Source: Pseudomonas sp. LRP2-20
GTDB lineage: Bacteria; Pseudomonadota; Gammaproteobacteria; Pseudomonadales; Pseudomonadaceae
Direction: 5' to 3'
Assembly: GCF_024349685.1 (NCBI RefSeq)
Contig: NZ_AP025944.1
Span: forward strand, 1,122,001 to 1,186,000
DNA length: 64,000 nt
Under the pieces are notes generated by a model. That model made no database searches, was not told where the DNA came from, and was given only the letters and a program-made list of their open reading frames with translations. The translations under genes were made by a program, and so were the position numbers. Positions 30,276 through 41,819 of the stretch are shown here, in pieces; position 1 is the stretch's first letter; every line of letters begins with the position of its first letter.

Positions 30276-30340
30276 TTATCCCTTGAAAACCGTGTGTGAA
30301 AGCGGTATTCCTAGACCAACTTTAGGAAAGAACCAACATC

Positions 30341-31810
30341 ATGGCTGCGATCAGTGTCGAACCTTGCACCTTTGCCCTGTTTGGCGCCCTTGGCGACCTG
30401 GCATTGCGCAAGTTGTTTCCTGCGCTCTACCAGCTCGACCGTGCCAACCTACTGCACGCCGACACCCGCCTGCTGGCGCTGGCCCGCGAGGCCGGCAGCG
30501 CCGAGGATCACCTGAACACCATCGAAGCGCACCTGCGCCGGCATGTGGCCGAGGCTGACATCGAGCCCGCCGCGCTGGGGCGTTTCCTCGGCCGCCTGCG
30601 CTACCAGCACCTGGATTTCCTGCAGCCCGAGGGCTACCAGGCCCTGGCCGAACAACTGACTGGCGACCAGCCGCTGATCGCCTACTTTGCCACGGCGGCG
30701 GCCGTCTACGGCGCTATCTGCGAAAACCTCGACAAGGCTGGCCTGGCTGCGCGCACCCGGGTGGTGCTGGAAAAGCCCATCGGCCATGATCTGGAGTCGT
30801 CGCGGCGGGTCAACGATGCCGTGGCGCGCTTCTTCCCGGAGAGCCGGGTCTATCGCATCGACCATTACCTGGGCAAGGAAACGGTGCAGAACCTGATCGC
30901 CCTGCGCTTTGCCAACAGCCTGTTCGAAACCCAATGGAACCAGAATTCCATCTCCCACGTGGAGATCACCGTGGCAGAGAAGGTCGGCATCGAGGGCCGC
31001 TGGGGCTACTTCGACAAGGCCGGCCAGCTGCGTGACATGATCCAGAACCACCTGCTGCAGCTGCTCTGCCTGATCGCCATGGACCCGCCCAGCGATCTGT
31101 CGGCCGACAGCATCCGTGACGAGAAGGTCAAGGTGCTCAAGGCACTGGCACCGATCACCGGCGAAGGCTTGAGCACCCGTGTGGTGCGTGGCCAGTACAT
31201 CGCCGGCTACAGCGACGGCAAGCCAGTGCCCGGTTACCTGGAAGAAGACAATTCCAACGCCCAGAGCGACACCGAAACCTTCGTTGCCCTGCGCGCCGAT
31301 ATTCGCAACTGGCGCTGGTCGGGCGTGCCGTTCTACCTGCGTACCGGTAAACGCATGCCGCAGAAGCTGTCGCAGATCGTCATCCACTTCAAGGAAACGC
31401 CGCACTACATCTTCGCCCCGGAACAGCGTTTGCAGATCGGTAACAAGCTGATCATCCGCCTGCAACCGGACGAAGGCATATCCTTGCGGGTGATGACCAA
31501 GGAGCAGGGCCTGGACAAGGGCATGCAGCTGCGCAGTGGCCCGCTGCAGCTGAATTTTTCCGACACCTGGCGCAGTGCGCGGATTCCGGATGCCTACGAG
31601 CGCTTGCTGCTTGAGGTGATGCGCGGCAACCAGAACCTGTTCGTGCGCAAGGACGAGATCGAGTACGCCTGGAAATGGTGTGACCAGTTGATCGCCGGCT
31701 GGCGTAACGCGGGCGATGCGCCCAAGCCTTACGCGGCGGGCTCCTGGGGGCCGATGAGCTCGATTGCATTGATCACGCGCGATGGGAGGGCGTGGTATGG
31801 CGATATCTGA
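30341..31810 (+). CDS. zwf: glucose-6-phosphate 1-dehydrogenase
   Basis: Oxidises glucose 6-phosphate to 6-phosphogluconolactone with NADP or NAD. The 489-residue length is standard. The N-terminal nucleotide loop is [19 protein letters not shown] and the active-site motif [14 protein letters not shown] is near residue 172. AGGAAAG precedes the ATG. The pgl start overlaps its end by 14 bases; zwf-pgl-eda is the classical Pseudomonas operon under HexR. Confidence 0.98.
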   Translation: MAAISVEPCTFALFGALGDLALRKLFPALYQLDRANLLHADTRLLALAREAGSAEDHLNTIEAHLRRHVAEADIEPAALGRFLGRLRYQHLDFLQPEGYQALAEQLTGDQPLIAYFATAAAVYGAICENLDKAGLAARTRVVLEKPIGHDLESSRRVNDAVARFFPESRVYRIDHYLGKETVQNLIALRFANSLFETQWNQNSISHVEITVAEKVGIEGRWGYFDKAGQLRDMIQNHLLQLLCLIAMDPPSDLSADSIRDEKVKVLKALAPITGEGLSTRVVRGQYIAGYSDGKPVPGYLEEDNSNAQSDTETFVALRADIRNWRWSGVPFYLRTGKRMPQKLSQIVIHFKETPHYIFAPEQRLQIGNKLIIRLQPDEGISLRVMTKEQGLDKGMQLRSGPLQLNFSDTWRSARIPDAYERLLLEVMRGNQNLFVRKDEIEYAWKWCDQLIAGWRNAGDAPKPYAAGSWGPMSSIALITRDGRAWYGDI

Positions 31811-32510
31811 TTTGAAGCTGCCGGCGGCCGTGCAGGTGCACGACCTGGCGGATGCCAGGACACTGGCCGCAACTCTGGCCCGCGACGTGGCCGAGCGCCT
31901 GCGTGCAGCCATTGCTGCCAAGGGCCAGGCCAGCGTGGTGCTGTCTGGCGGCCGCAGCCCGGTGCCGTTCCTCGAGCAGCTGGCCAGCGAACAGTTGGAC
32001 TGGACCAAGATTACCGTCAGCCTGGCCGACGAGCGCTGGGTGCCGGTGGAGCACGCCGACAGCAATGCCGGGTTGCTGGCTCGCCACTTGTTCAAGGGGC
32101 CTGCCGCCAAGGCCCGCTTCGTCGGGCTCTATCAGCAGGCCGAAAACCTCGATGCGGCTGCAGCCATTGCCGATCAAGCGTTGGCAGAGCTACCGCCAAT
32201 CGACGTACTGGTGCTGGGCATGGGCGACGATGGCCATACCGCCTCGCTGTTCCCCAATAGCCCCAACCTCGTCGAAGGGCTGGACCCGAGCAGCAAGCGC
32301 CGATGCCTGCCGATGCTGGCCCCGAGTGTGCCGCACCAGCGCCTGTCGATGACCCGCCCACTGCTGGCCAGTGCAGCGTTCATCGCGCTGTCCGTGCAAG
32401 GCCCGGGCAAACTCGCTACCCTGCGCGCCGCGCTGGCGGGCAACGACCTTTCCGAAATGCCGATTCGCGCCTTTCTTCACGACCCCCTGGACATCTACTG
32501 GTGCCCATGA
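31797..32510 (+). CDS. pgl: 6-phosphogluconolactonase
   Basis: Hydrolyses 6-phosphogluconolactone to 6-phosphogluconate. The 237-residue protein has [17 protein letters not shown] near 47, [11 protein letters not shown] near 72 and [17 protein letters not shown] near 139, all typical of the DevB/Pgl family. The start at 31797 lies inside zwf, with GGGAGG about ten bases upstream. Its stop overlaps an ATG at 32507, but eda more likely starts at 32528. Confidence 0.96.
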   Translation: MAISDLKLPAAVQVHDLADARTLAATLARDVAERLRAAIAAKGQASVVLSGGRSPVPFLEQLASEQLDWTKITVSLADERWVPVEHADSNAGLLARHLFKGPAAKARFVGLYQQAENLDAAAAIADQALAELPPIDVLVLGMGDDGHTASLFPNSPNLVEGLDPSSKRRCLPMLAPSVPHQRLSMTRPLLASAAFIALSVQGPGKLATLRAALAGNDLSEMPIRAFLHDPLDIYWCP

Positions 32511-32527
32511 GCCAAGGATCCACTGTC

Positions 32528-33208
32528 ATGACCACCCTTGAACGCCCACAGCCCAAGCTTTCGATGGCGGATAAAGCCGCCCGGATCGATGCCATCTGCA
32601 AACAGGCGCGCATCCTGCCGGTAATCACCATCGCCCGTGAGGAAGACATCCTGCCATTGGCTGACGCCCTGGCCGCTGGCGGTATCCGCACCCTGGAAGT
32701 GACCTTGCGTTCGCAGCATGGCCTGAAGGCCATCCAGGTGCTGCGTGAGCAGCGCCCGGAGTTGTGCGTGGGTGCCGGTACCGTGCTCGACCGCGGCATG
32801 TTCGCTGCGGTGCAAGCCGCCGGCGCGCAGTTCGTCGTCACCCCGGGCATTACCCAGGACATCCTGGAAGCGGGTGTGGACAGCGAGATCCCGTTGCTGC
32901 CGGGCATCAGCACGCCGTCCGAGATCATGATGGGTTATGCCCTGGGCTACCGCCGCTTCAAGCTGTTCCCGGCGGAAATCAGTGGCGGCGTGGCAGCGAT
33001 CAAGGCGTTCGCCGGCCCTTTCGGCGATATCCGCTTCTGCCCGACTGGTGGCGTGAACCCGGCCAACGTGCGCAATTACATGGCGCTGCCTAACGTGATG
33101 TGCGTGGGTGGCACCTGGATGCTCGACAGCAGCTGGATCAAGAACGGCGATTGGGCGCGGATCGAGGCGTGCAGCGCCGAGGCGATGGCGTTGCTGGACG
33201 CCAACTGA
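32528..33208 (+). CDS. eda: 2-keto-3-deoxy-6-phosphogluconate aldolase
   Basis: Cleaves KDPG to pyruvate and glyceraldehyde 3-phosphate, the second Entner-Doudoroff step. The 226-residue protein has the catalytic glutamate in RTLEVTLRS, FVVTPGIT, the Schiff-base lysine in RRFKLFPAE and FCPTGGVNP. The ATG at 32528 has AAGGA upstream and gives the length I recall for P. putida Eda; the ATG at 32507 would add seven residues. A strong terminator follows. Confidence 0.97.
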   Translation: MTTLERPQPKLSMADKAARIDAICKQARILPVITIAREEDILPLADALAAGGIRTLEVTLRSQHGLKAIQVLREQRPELCVGAGTVLDRGMFAAVQAAGAQFVVTPGITQDILEAGVDSEIPLLPGISTPSEIMMGYALGYRRFKLFPAEISGGVAAIKAFAGPFGDIRFCPTGGVNPANVRNYMALPNVMCVGGTWMLDSSWIKNGDWARIEACSAEAMALLDAN

Positions 33209-33234
33209 ATTTGTTGTGTGCTTTACGGCTTATG

Positions 33235-33262
33235 GGGCGCTTGGTCGGCGCCCTTTTTTTTT
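33235..33262 (+). terminator. terminator of zwf-pgl-eda
   Basis: GGGCGC (33235-33240) pairs with GCGCCC (33248-33253), followed by nine T. It lies 27 bases after the eda stop. Confidence 0.88.
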
Positions 33263-33282
33263 GCCTTGGATTTGTATATTGC

Positions 33283-33390
33283 CTGTGCCGGCCCTTTCGC
33301 GGGTAAACCCGCTCCCACAGGTACTGCACAGTATTCAAAAGCTGTGTGGTCCCTGTGGGAGCGGGTTCACCCGCGAAAGGGCCGGCACAG
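33283..33390. repeat. long inverted REP pair between eda and leuA
   Basis: CTGTGCCGGCCCTTTCGCGG and its exact reverse complement ending at 33390 enclose a short loop; the arms include the full REP sequence. It lies between two convergent transcription units. Confidence 0.88.
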
Positions 33391-33428
33391 AAAAACAAAA
33401 AAGCCCGCATCCAAGGATGCGGGCTTTT
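33391..33428 (-). terminator. terminator of leuA
   Basis: GCCCGCATCC-AA-GGATGCGGGC (33403-33424). On the minus strand it is followed by TTTTTTGTTTTT, a good intrinsic terminator 19 bases after leuA. Confidence 0.88.
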
Positions 33429-33446
33429 CATTCATCGCGGTGATGC

Positions 33447-35120
33447 TTAAGCCGCTTTGGCTTCCTGCGGGCTCAGCGAGCGGTTCAGCGCGCTGAACAG
33501 TGCCTTGAAGCTGGCCGTGGTGATGTTTTCATCGATGCCCACACCGTGTACCGGGCGACCGCCGGCCACGCGCAGTTCGATGTAGGCCGCCGCCTTGGCG
33601 TTGGTGCCCGCACCGATGGCGTGCTCGTTGTAGTCCATGATCTCGACCGATACCGGCAGGCCGGCGACCAGGGCTTCCAGGGCGCCGTTGCCCTTGCCGC
33701 GCCAGTGCAGGGTGGTTTCGCCTTCACCGGCGACTTCCACTTCCACGGCGCTGTGGCCGTTTTCTTCCTGCAGGCGGTGGCTGACCAGCGCATACGGGGC
33801 GTTGGCCTGGAGGTATTCCTTGTGCAGCAGGCTGTAGATCTGCTGGGCGGTCATTTCCAGGCCCAGGCGGTCGGTTTCACCCTGTACCACCTGGCTGAAT
33901 TCGATCTGCATGCGGCGTGGCAGGCTGATGCCGTATTCCTGCTCGAGCAGGTAGGTGATGCCGCCTTTGCCCGACTGGCTGTTGACGCGGATCACCGCCT
34001 CATAGCTGCGGCCGATGTCGGCCGGGTCGATCGGCAGGTACGGCACTTCCCACAGCTCGCCTTCCTGCTGCTTGGCGAAGCCTTTGCGGATGGCGTCCTG
34101 GTGCGAGCCAGAGAAGGCAGTGTGGACCAGGTCGCCGACGTACGGGTGACGTGGGTGCACCGGCAGCTGGTTGCACTCTTCGACCACCTTGCGCACACCA
34201 TCGATGTCGGAGAAGTCCAGCAGCGGGTCGATGCCCTGGGTGTAGAGGTTCAGCGCCAAGGTCACCAGGTCGACGTTGCCGGTGCGTTCGCCGTTGCCGA
34301 ACAGGCAGCCTTCGGCACGGTCGGCGCCGGCCATCAGGCCCAGCTCGGTGGCGGCGATGCCGGTGCCGCGGTCGTTGTGGCAGTGCAGGCTGATGATCAC
34401 GCTGTCGCGGCGGCTGACGTTGCGGCAGAACCACTCGATCTGGTCGGCGTAGATGTTCGGTGTCGACACTTCCACGGTGGCTGGCAGGTTGAGGATGATC
34501 TTGTGCTCGGGGGTCGGGTTCCATACTTCGATGACCGCGTCACAGACTTCCTTGGCGAACTCCAGTTCGGTGGCGCTGAAGGTTTCTGGCGAGTACTGGA
34601 AGGTCCACTGGGTTTCTGGCTGCTGGGCGGCGTATTTGACGAACAGCTTGGCCGCGTTCACCGCGATGTCCTTCACGCCTTGCTTGTCCTGGTTGAAGAC
34701 GATGCGGCGGAACGACGGGCTGGTGGCGTTGTACAGGTGGACAATGGCCTTCTTCGCGCCGCGCAGCGACTCGAAGGTACGGGCGATCAGGTCTTCGCGG
34801 GCCTGGGTGAGCACCTGGATGGTGGTGTCGTCCGGGATGTGGCCCTCTTCGATCAGCATGCGCACGAAATCGAAGTCGGTCTGCGAGGCCGAGGGGAACG
34901 AGGCTTCGATTTCTTTCACGCCAACCTGCACCAGGGTCTTCCAGAAACGCAGCTTCTTCTCCGAATCCATCGGCTCGATCAGCGACTGGTTGCCATCACG
35001 CAGGTCGGAGCTGCACCAGATCGGTGCCGCCGTGATGGTCTTCGACGGCCAGGTACGGTCAGGCAGGTCGATAGTCGGGAAAGCGCGGTATTTCTTCGAT
35101 GGGTCTTTGAGCATGGTCAT
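33447..35120 (-). CDS. leuA: 2-isopropylmalate synthase
   Basis: Condenses 2-ketoisovalerate with acetyl-CoA in the first step of leucine synthesis. The 557-residue form is the long LeuA of Pseudomonas. The HMGL-like barrel begins [15 protein letters not shown] near 38 and has [16 protein letters not shown] near 243 and [11 protein letters not shown]; the C-terminal 130 residues form the leucine-binding regulatory domain ([20 protein letters not shown]). AAAGGA precedes the ATG at 35120. A leucine-rich micro-ORF 76 bases upstream suggests leader control in addition to feedback inhibition. Confidence 0.97.
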   Translation of the reverse strand: MTMLKDPSKKYRAFPTIDLPDRTWPSKTITAAPIWCSSDLRDGNQSLIEPMDSEKKLRFWKTLVQVGVKEIEASFPSASQTDFDFVRMLIEEGHIPDDTTIQVLTQAREDLIARTFESLRGAKKAIVHLYNATSPSFRRIVFNQDKQGVKDIAVNAAKLFVKYAAQQPETQWTFQYSPETFSATELEFAKEVCDAVIEVWNPTPEHKIILNLPATVEVSTPNIYADQIEWFCRNVSRRDSVIISLHCHNDRGTGIAATELGLMAGADRAEGCLFGNGERTGNVDLVTLALNLYTQGIDPLLDFSDIDGVRKVVEECNQLPVHPRHPYVGDLVHTAFSGSHQDAIRKGFAKQQEGELWEVPYLPIDPADIGRSYEAVIRVNSQSGKGGITYLLEQEYGISLPRRMQIEFSQVVQGETDRLGLEMTAQQIYSLLHKEYLQANAPYALVSHRLQEENGHSAVEVEVAGEGETTLHWRGKGNGALEALVAGLPVSVEIMDYNEHAIGAGTNAKAAAYIELRVAGGRPVHGVGIDENITTASFKALFSALNRSLSPQEAKAA

Positions 35121-35196
35121 GGAAGCAATCCTTTTGTGTGCGGCCGAGATCGGGCCTGCCGAGCAATAACGAGATGAAGGGGCGAGGCGACGCGAT

Positions 35197-35274
35197 TCAA
35201 CCTGGTAGTCGGGCGCTGACCAGGCAGAGGCTGCGATGTTGTCGGAGCAGGATGAGGGTGTTGAAGGTTTTCAT
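35197..35274 (-). CDS. candidate leucine leader peptide of leuA
   Basis: A 25-codon micro-ORF with GAGGG before its ATG. It begins [10 protein letters not shown] and has six leucines (positions 7, 9, 10, 16, 18, 23), about 24 percent, twice the usual share. It ends 76 bases before leuA on the same strand. A hairpin (CCTGGT pairing with ACCAGG, 35201-35224) covers its last codons, and the ribosome site can pair with CCCTC further on. This has the look of a leader that senses leucyl-tRNA supply. No classical U-tract terminator was seen between it and leuA, so the mechanism is open. Confidence 0.6.
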   Translation of the reverse strand: MKTFNTLILLRQHRSLCLVSARLPG

Positions 35275-35454
35275 GCCCTCAACCCTAACCAGTGGGTTGG
35301 GGGATGGCAAGTGTTCGGAAAAAATTGAGAGAAATGCTTAAAAAAAGCTGAATGGCGAGATTTTATCGCTAAAAAGCAAGCTGGGTTTTTGAATTGTTGC
35401 GCAGTATTTTTCGATGGCGCAACAGAATAAAACCGCTGTCTCGTGTGCCGACCT
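35275..35454. other. leuA upstream region
   Basis: A noncoding, A/T-rich stretch. TTGCCA and TAGGGT with a 17-base spacer can be read on the minus strand just before the micro-ORF, but a start from them would be almost leaderless, so I do not assign the promoter. GCGAGATTTTATCGC near 35356 is a short inverted repeat. Confidence 0.4.
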
Positions 35455-35520
35455 CTTCGCGGGTAAACCCGCTCCCACAGGGTCTTCGCGGCCCCTGTGG
35501 GAGCGGGCTTGCCCGCGAAG
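35455..35520. repeat. REP pair between the leuA region and the M23 gene
   Basis: CTTCGCGGGTAAACCCGCTC and its inverted partner, separated by about nine bases, directly after the M23 peptidase stop. May end the xseA-M23 transcript. Confidence 0.85.
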
Positions 35521-35535
35521 CTGGCGGCGCCGATC

Positions 35536-36363
35536 TCAGGGCTGGAACGCGCCGATGAAGATAGCGGGATCGACCCGGGCATCGTTCAGGCTGACGTTCC
35601 AGTGCATGTGCGGCCCGGTCGCCCGACCGGTCGAGCCCACGCGCCCGACCACATCGCCGCGGCGCAGTTGCTGGCCCACCTGCACGTCGATCTTCGACAT
35701 ATGGCAGAACATGCTGATGAAGCCCTGCCCATGGTCGACGAACACCGTGCGGCCGTTGAAGAAGTAATCACCTACCAGGATCACCTTGCCGTTGGCCGGC
35801 GTCTTGATCGGGGTCCCGGCCGGCACCGCGAAGTCCAGCCCGGAATGCGGGTTGCGCTCCTCGCCATTGAAGAAGCGACGCACGCCGAACTTGCTCGACA
35901 GCGGCCCGCTGACGGGTTTGTCGAGGACCAGGTTGCTCGGCAGCACCGGGCTGAAACTGCGATACGCCTTGATCTGCTCGGCCAGTTCACGGTCGATGCG
36001 CTTGAGGTCGTCCGGGTTGGGGTTGACCTGGCGGGTGTTCTTCAGGGTGATGTGCTGTTCCGGGTATTTCTTGCTGCCGACGTTGAAGGGAAGGCTGCGG
36101 CCGCCTTGGGTCAGTACGGCGGTGCCGGGCTTCTGGGTCAGCGGGATGCCGACGATGGCCAGCCAGTTGTCCTGTTCCTTGACCACCAGCACCGGCTTGC
36201 CATCGAAGCGCGCGCTAGGCGCCGTGGCTGCCGGGCCGAGGTCGACCACCGCCACGCCACCTGGCACGGGCTTGTTCAGGGTGCGGGTGATGTAGCTGGC
36301 CTGGGCGCCTGCGGCCAGCAGCATGAGGGAAAGGGCGAGCAGGTGCGCGAACAGGCGGGGCAT
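35536..36363 (-). CDS. secreted M23-family (LytM-type) peptidase
   Basis: Probable periplasmic peptidoglycan-linked endopeptidase of 275 residues. It has a signal peptide (MPRLFAHLLALSLMLLAAG, cleavage near AQA), an N-terminal domain of unknown role and a C-terminal M23 domain: first zinc ligand in NPHSGLDFAVPAGTP, then VFVDHGQGFISMFCHMS and GPHMHWNVSLND for the remaining histidines. All metal ligands appear present, so it is likely active. Its start is three bases after the xseA stop, so the two are cotranscribed. Confidence 0.92.
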   Translation of the reverse strand: MPRLFAHLLALSLMLLAAGAQASYITRTLNKPVPGGVAVVDLGPAATAPSARFDGKPVLVVKEQDNWLAIVGIPLTQKPGTAVLTQGGRSLPFNVGSKKYPEQHITLKNTRQVNPNPDDLKRIDRELAEQIKAYRSFSPVLPSNLVLDKPVSGPLSSKFGVRRFFNGEERNPHSGLDFAVPAGTPIKTPANGKVILVGDYFFNGRTVFVDHGQGFISMFCHMSKIDVQVGQQLRRGDVVGRVGSTGRATGPHMHWNVSLNDARVDPAIFIGAFQP

Positions 36364-36366
36364 GTG

Positions 36367-37746
36367 TCAGTCCAGTAAAGAGAGGGTGACCGGGGTCAGG
36401 TGATTGTCTTCGACACGTACCTGCAGCTCACCCTGGTTCAGGCGGGCGGTCAGGCGTTGGCCATTGCGGGTCTGTTCGGCACTGCGGATGGCCTGGCCAT
36501 GCTCGTCGAGGAGGATGCTGTAGCCACGCGCCAGGGTCGCCAGGGGGCTGACCACTTGCAGCGTTTGCAGTTGTGCCTGGAAGCGCTGGCGGCGGTCCTT
36601 GAGCACCTCGTGCATGGCCCGTGGCAGGCGCTCGGCGAGGCTGTCCAGGCGCTGGCCCAGCAGTTTCAACGTGCGCCCCGGGTGCTGCGCGGCCAGGCGT
36701 GTATCGAGGCGCGCCAGGCGCTCACGGCGCTGGTTGAGGTTGAGCATGAACGCCCGGCGCAGGCGCATGTCCAGGTCGTCCAGGCGTTGCGCCTGCTGGC
36801 GCAGGCGCTCGCCGGGGTGGCGCAGGCGGCGGGTCAGCGACTCCAGGCGCAGGCGGTCGTGGCTCAGGCGGTTCTGCATGCGCAGCAGCAGGCGCCGCTG
36901 CAGGCCGTCCAGGCGCTGCTGCAGGCCGCTGTTGTCGGGAGCCAGCAGTTCGGCGGCAGCCGAGGGTGTAGGTGCGCGCACGTCGGCGACGAAGTCACTG
37001 ATCGACACATCGGTCTCGTGGCCCACGGCGCTGACGATCGGCGTCACGCAGGCAGCCACGGCACGTACCACGGCTTCTTCGTTGAAGCACCAGAGGTCTT
37101 CCAGCGAGCCACCACCACGAGCCAGGATCAGCGCGTCGAAGCCCAGCCGGTCAGCCTGCTGCAAGGCGCGGACGATCTGGTTGATCGCCTCGCGGCCCTG
37201 CACGGCGGTGGGAATCAGGTTCAGCTCGACCTGTGGCGCGCGGCGGCGGAACACGCTGATGATGTCACGGATCACCGCGCCAGTGGGCGAGGTGATGATG
37301 CCGATGCGTTGCGGATGCGCCGGCAGCGGCTTCTTGCGCTCGGCGCTGAACAGCCCCTCGGCGCCGAGCTTTTCCTTCAGCGCCTCGAAGGCCAGGCGCA
37401 GGGCGCCATCACCGGCCGGCTCGACCGTGTCGAGGATCAGCTGGTAGTCACCACGCCCTTCGAACAGCGAGACCTTGCCGCGCACGCGCACCGCCAGGCC
37501 GTCACGCAGGGCCTGGCGCACGCGGGTGGCGTTCTGCCGGAACAGCGCGCAACGCACCTGGGCGCCGCTGTCCTTGAGGGTGAAGTACATGTGGCCGGAG
37601 GCCGGGCGGGCGAGGTTGGAAATCTCGCCTTCCACCCAGACGCTGCGGAACACGTCTTCCAGCAGCACGCGGGCGCGGCCGTTGAGCTGGCTGACGGTGA
37701 GGACCTCGCGGTCCAGGCCGAGTCGTTCGAAAGGGTCTCTGATCAT
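36367..37746 (-). CDS. xseA: exodeoxyribonuclease VII large subunit
   Basis: Catalytic subunit of the single-strand DNA exonuclease; the small subunit XseB is not in this window. It has 459 residues from the ATG at 37746 (MIRDPFERLGLDREVLTV), the length usual in Pseudomonas; an ATG at 37767 in frame is the alternative. An N-terminal OB fold carries SVWVEGEISNLARPASGHMY, followed by the central nuclease region (IGIITSPTGAVIRDI; LILARGGGSLEDLW; AVGHETDVSISDFVADVRAP) and a long coiled coil rich in Arg, Leu and Gln (about 280-420). Confidence 0.96.
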   Translation of the reverse strand: MIRDPFERLGLDREVLTVSQLNGRARVLLEDVFRSVWVEGEISNLARPASGHMYFTLKDSGAQVRCALFRQNATRVRQALRDGLAVRVRGKVSLFEGRGDYQLILDTVEPAGDGALRLAFEALKEKLGAEGLFSAERKKPLPAHPQRIGIITSPTGAVIRDIISVFRRRAPQVELNLIPTAVQGREAINQIVRALQQADRLGFDALILARGGGSLEDLWCFNEEAVVRAVAACVTPIVSAVGHETDVSISDFVADVRAPTPSAAAELLAPDNSGLQQRLDGLQRRLLLRMQNRLSHDRLRLESLTRRLRHPGERLRQQAQRLDDLDMRLRRAFMLNLNQRRERLARLDTRLAAQHPGRTLKLLGQRLDSLAERLPRAMHEVLKDRRQRFQAQLQTLQVVSPLATLARGYSILLDEHGQAIRSAEQTRNGQRLTARLNQGELQVRVEDNHLTPVTLSLLD

Positions 37747-37848
37747 GGCGGGCATCATAAAGGACATCGGCCCCGATTGTCTGTCTTGCCCCTGTCTTCG
37801 GGCATATCGCGGTCACTGCCGGAGCGCATTCATTCATGGCCGGTGCCG

Positions 37849-38727
37849 TCAACCCTGCATCGCCGCCACGAACTGGTGCACCATCTGTCCCGCATCGCGC
37901 CGGCAGGCCAGCGCCACTGTACTCTCGCATGCCCCTTCCAGCGCCACGAAGCTGACCGACGCCGGGGCAATTTCGCGCATGCACGCCGGCAACAACGCTA
38001 CCCCGAACCCGGCCTGGATCAGCTGCAACTGCGTGGTCTTGCGCGACAGCACCTGCGCTGCCCGAGGGAAAAACCCCGCCCCCATGCACAACGAAGCCGA
38101 CAGGTAACTCAACCCCCCACGGTCGCGGTGCGGGATGGAAACAAAGCGCTGTTCCCGAAGTTGCTCCAGCCGCACCTGCGCAGCATCGGCCAGCGGATGC
38201 CCTGCGGCGACTGCCAGCAGCAACGGTTCGCTGAACAGCTCGTGCAGCACCACGCCTTCATGCTGGCGCAGCACCGGCAAGCGCAACAGGCCAATATCCA
38301 GCCGCCCGGCGGCGATATCCTCCAACTGCGCCTCCGACGACTGCTGGGCGATCTCCAGCGCAATCCCCGGGTTGCCCCGCAGATAGCCGCCCAGGCGAGC
38401 CAGCAGCGGGCCGGTCAGCGGTACCGTGCTGGAGTGGTTCAGGCGCAGGCTGCCTTGTAGCCCTTCGCCAATGTCGCGGGTCACCCGCTCAGCCTGGGCC
38501 AGGTCGGCCAGCAAGCGCAGCGCGCGCTCCAGGAAGGCCTGGCCGGCCAGCGTCAGGCGCGGCAGGCGCGCGGTGCGCTCGAACAGTGGTGTGCCCAGTT
38601 GCTGCTCCAGCTCCTTGATCTGCCGGCTCAGCGCCGACTGGGCGATGTACAGCCGTTCGGCGGCAGCGCTGAAGCTGCCGCATTCGGCGATTTCCACGAA
38701 GTAACGCAACTGGCGGATCGACGTCAT
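37849..38727 (-). CDS. LysR-family transcriptional regulator
   Basis: A 292-residue LysR protein: winged helix at 1-60 (IRQLRYFVEIAECGSFSAAA, then ALSRQIKELEQQLGTPLFER) and a periplasmic-binding-like effector domain. It is read away from the TauE/SafE permease gene with a 97-base gap, the usual sign that it controls that gene. The effector is unknown; neighbours with the same layout often respond to organic acids or sulfonates. Confidence 0.93.
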   Translation of the reverse strand: MTSIRQLRYFVEIAECGSFSAAAERLYIAQSALSRQIKELEQQLGTPLFERTARLPRLTLAGQAFLERALRLLADLAQAERVTRDIGEGLQGSLRLNHSSTVPLTGPLLARLGGYLRGNPGIALEIAQQSSEAQLEDIAAGRLDIGLLRLPVLRQHEGVVLHELFSEPLLLAVAAGHPLADAAQVRLEQLREQRFVSIPHRDRGGLSYLSASLCMGAGFFPRAAQVLSRKTTQLQLIQAGFGVALLPACMREIAPASVSFVALEGACESTVALACRRDAGQMVHQFVAAMQG

Positions 38728-38824
38728 GTCATGCCTTTTCGAGATGGGTATGGGGCTAAAGGCATATTAGTCGGCATGGCTTATGGCTGGCTAACCTTTG
38801 CCTGTCTTCCCAGGAACTGCTGCC

Positions 38825-39580
38825 ATGCTCGCCCAGCTGTCGTTTTCCGGCCTTGACTGGCTGCCCATCCTGCTCGGTGTCGGCGCTGCCTACATCGTCT
38901 TCGGCATCGCCGGTTTCGGCACCGCGCTGGTGGCCGGCCCGGTACTGATCCATTTCATGCCCCTGTCGCGGATCATCCCGCTGCTGGTGTTGCTGGACTT
39001 CGTCGCCGCCTTCGGCAACCTGTTGCCGTCACGCCGCGACGTGGTACGCGGCGAGCTGCTGCGGCTGTTGCCGTGCATGGCGCTGGGCTGCGCCCTGGGC
39101 GTGGTGTTCCTGCTGCACCTGAAGTCCGACCTGCTGTTGCTGCTGATGGGCCTGTTCGTCACGGCCTACGCGATCTACGGCCTGGCGGTGAGCGTGCGAC
39201 CAGCCAGCTTGTCGGGCCTCTGGGCAGTGCCGATGGGCACGATTGGCGGGCTGTTCGGTGCCTTGTTCGGCAGCGGCGGTTTCCTTTATGCGATCTACCT
39301 GAACGCACGCCTCGACGTGAAAGAGCAGGTTCGCGCGACCCAGAGCGCCCTTATCAGCTGCAGCACCATCGTGCGCCTGTCGCTGTTCCTGCTTGCCGGT
39401 GTATATGCCGATACCCGCCTGTTGCTGCTCGCCGGTTGCCTGCTGCCGGTAATGTTCATCGGCCTCTGGGTTGGCCGCCGGCTGACCCTGAAGCTGTCGC
39501 GCGAAGCCTTCGTGCGCCTGGTCACCTGGCTGGTGCTGGCCAGCGGCCTGGCGCTGATCGGTCGCTACCTGAGCGGCTGA
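38825..39580 (+). CDS. TauE/SafE-family membrane permease
   Basis: Inner-membrane protein of 251 residues with about seven to eight helices, probably exporting or importing a small anion such as sulfite, a sulfonate or an organic acid. The two family repeats are visible as GFGTALVAGPVLIHFMPL near 28 and GGLFGALFGSGGFLYAIYL near 140. The start at 38825 follows AGGAA; an in-frame start at 38798 lacks support. Probably regulated by the divergent LysR protein. Confidence 0.9.
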   Translation: MLAQLSFSGLDWLPILLGVGAAYIVFGIAGFGTALVAGPVLIHFMPLSRIIPLLVLLDFVAAFGNLLPSRRDVVRGELLRLLPCMALGCALGVVFLLHLKSDLLLLLMGLFVTAYAIYGLAVSVRPASLSGLWAVPMGTIGGLFGALFGSGGFLYAIYLNARLDVKEQVRATQSALISCSTIVRLSLFLLAGVYADTRLLLLAGCLLPVMFIGLWVGRRLTLKLSREAFVRLVTWLVLASGLALIGRYLSG

Positions 39581-39626
39581 GCTGTAGAATTACAGGATTA
39601 CCGCAGTCCGCAGGCCCGCTTCGCCC

Positions 39627-41740
<2,114 letters not shown>

Positions 41741-41762
41741 GGCTTCCAGCTACAACATGAAA

Positions 41763-41786
41763 GCGGGGCTGTCACGACAGCCCCGC
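41763..41786 (+). other. hairpin between guaB and guaA
   Basis: GCGGGGCTGTC-AC-GACAGCCCCGC is a perfect 11-base stem. The run after it is GTCGTTTCC, a poor terminator tail, so it may only attenuate or stabilise. Confidence 0.6.
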
Positions 41787-41819
41787 GTCGTTTCCGATTT
41801 CCACTGACGAGATTGAGTC

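Noticed and set aside
35121..35196. Rho-independent attenuator between the leucine micro-ORF and leuA
   Set aside because: A GGCC...GGCC pairing can be drawn, but no run of T follows, so it was not called a terminator.
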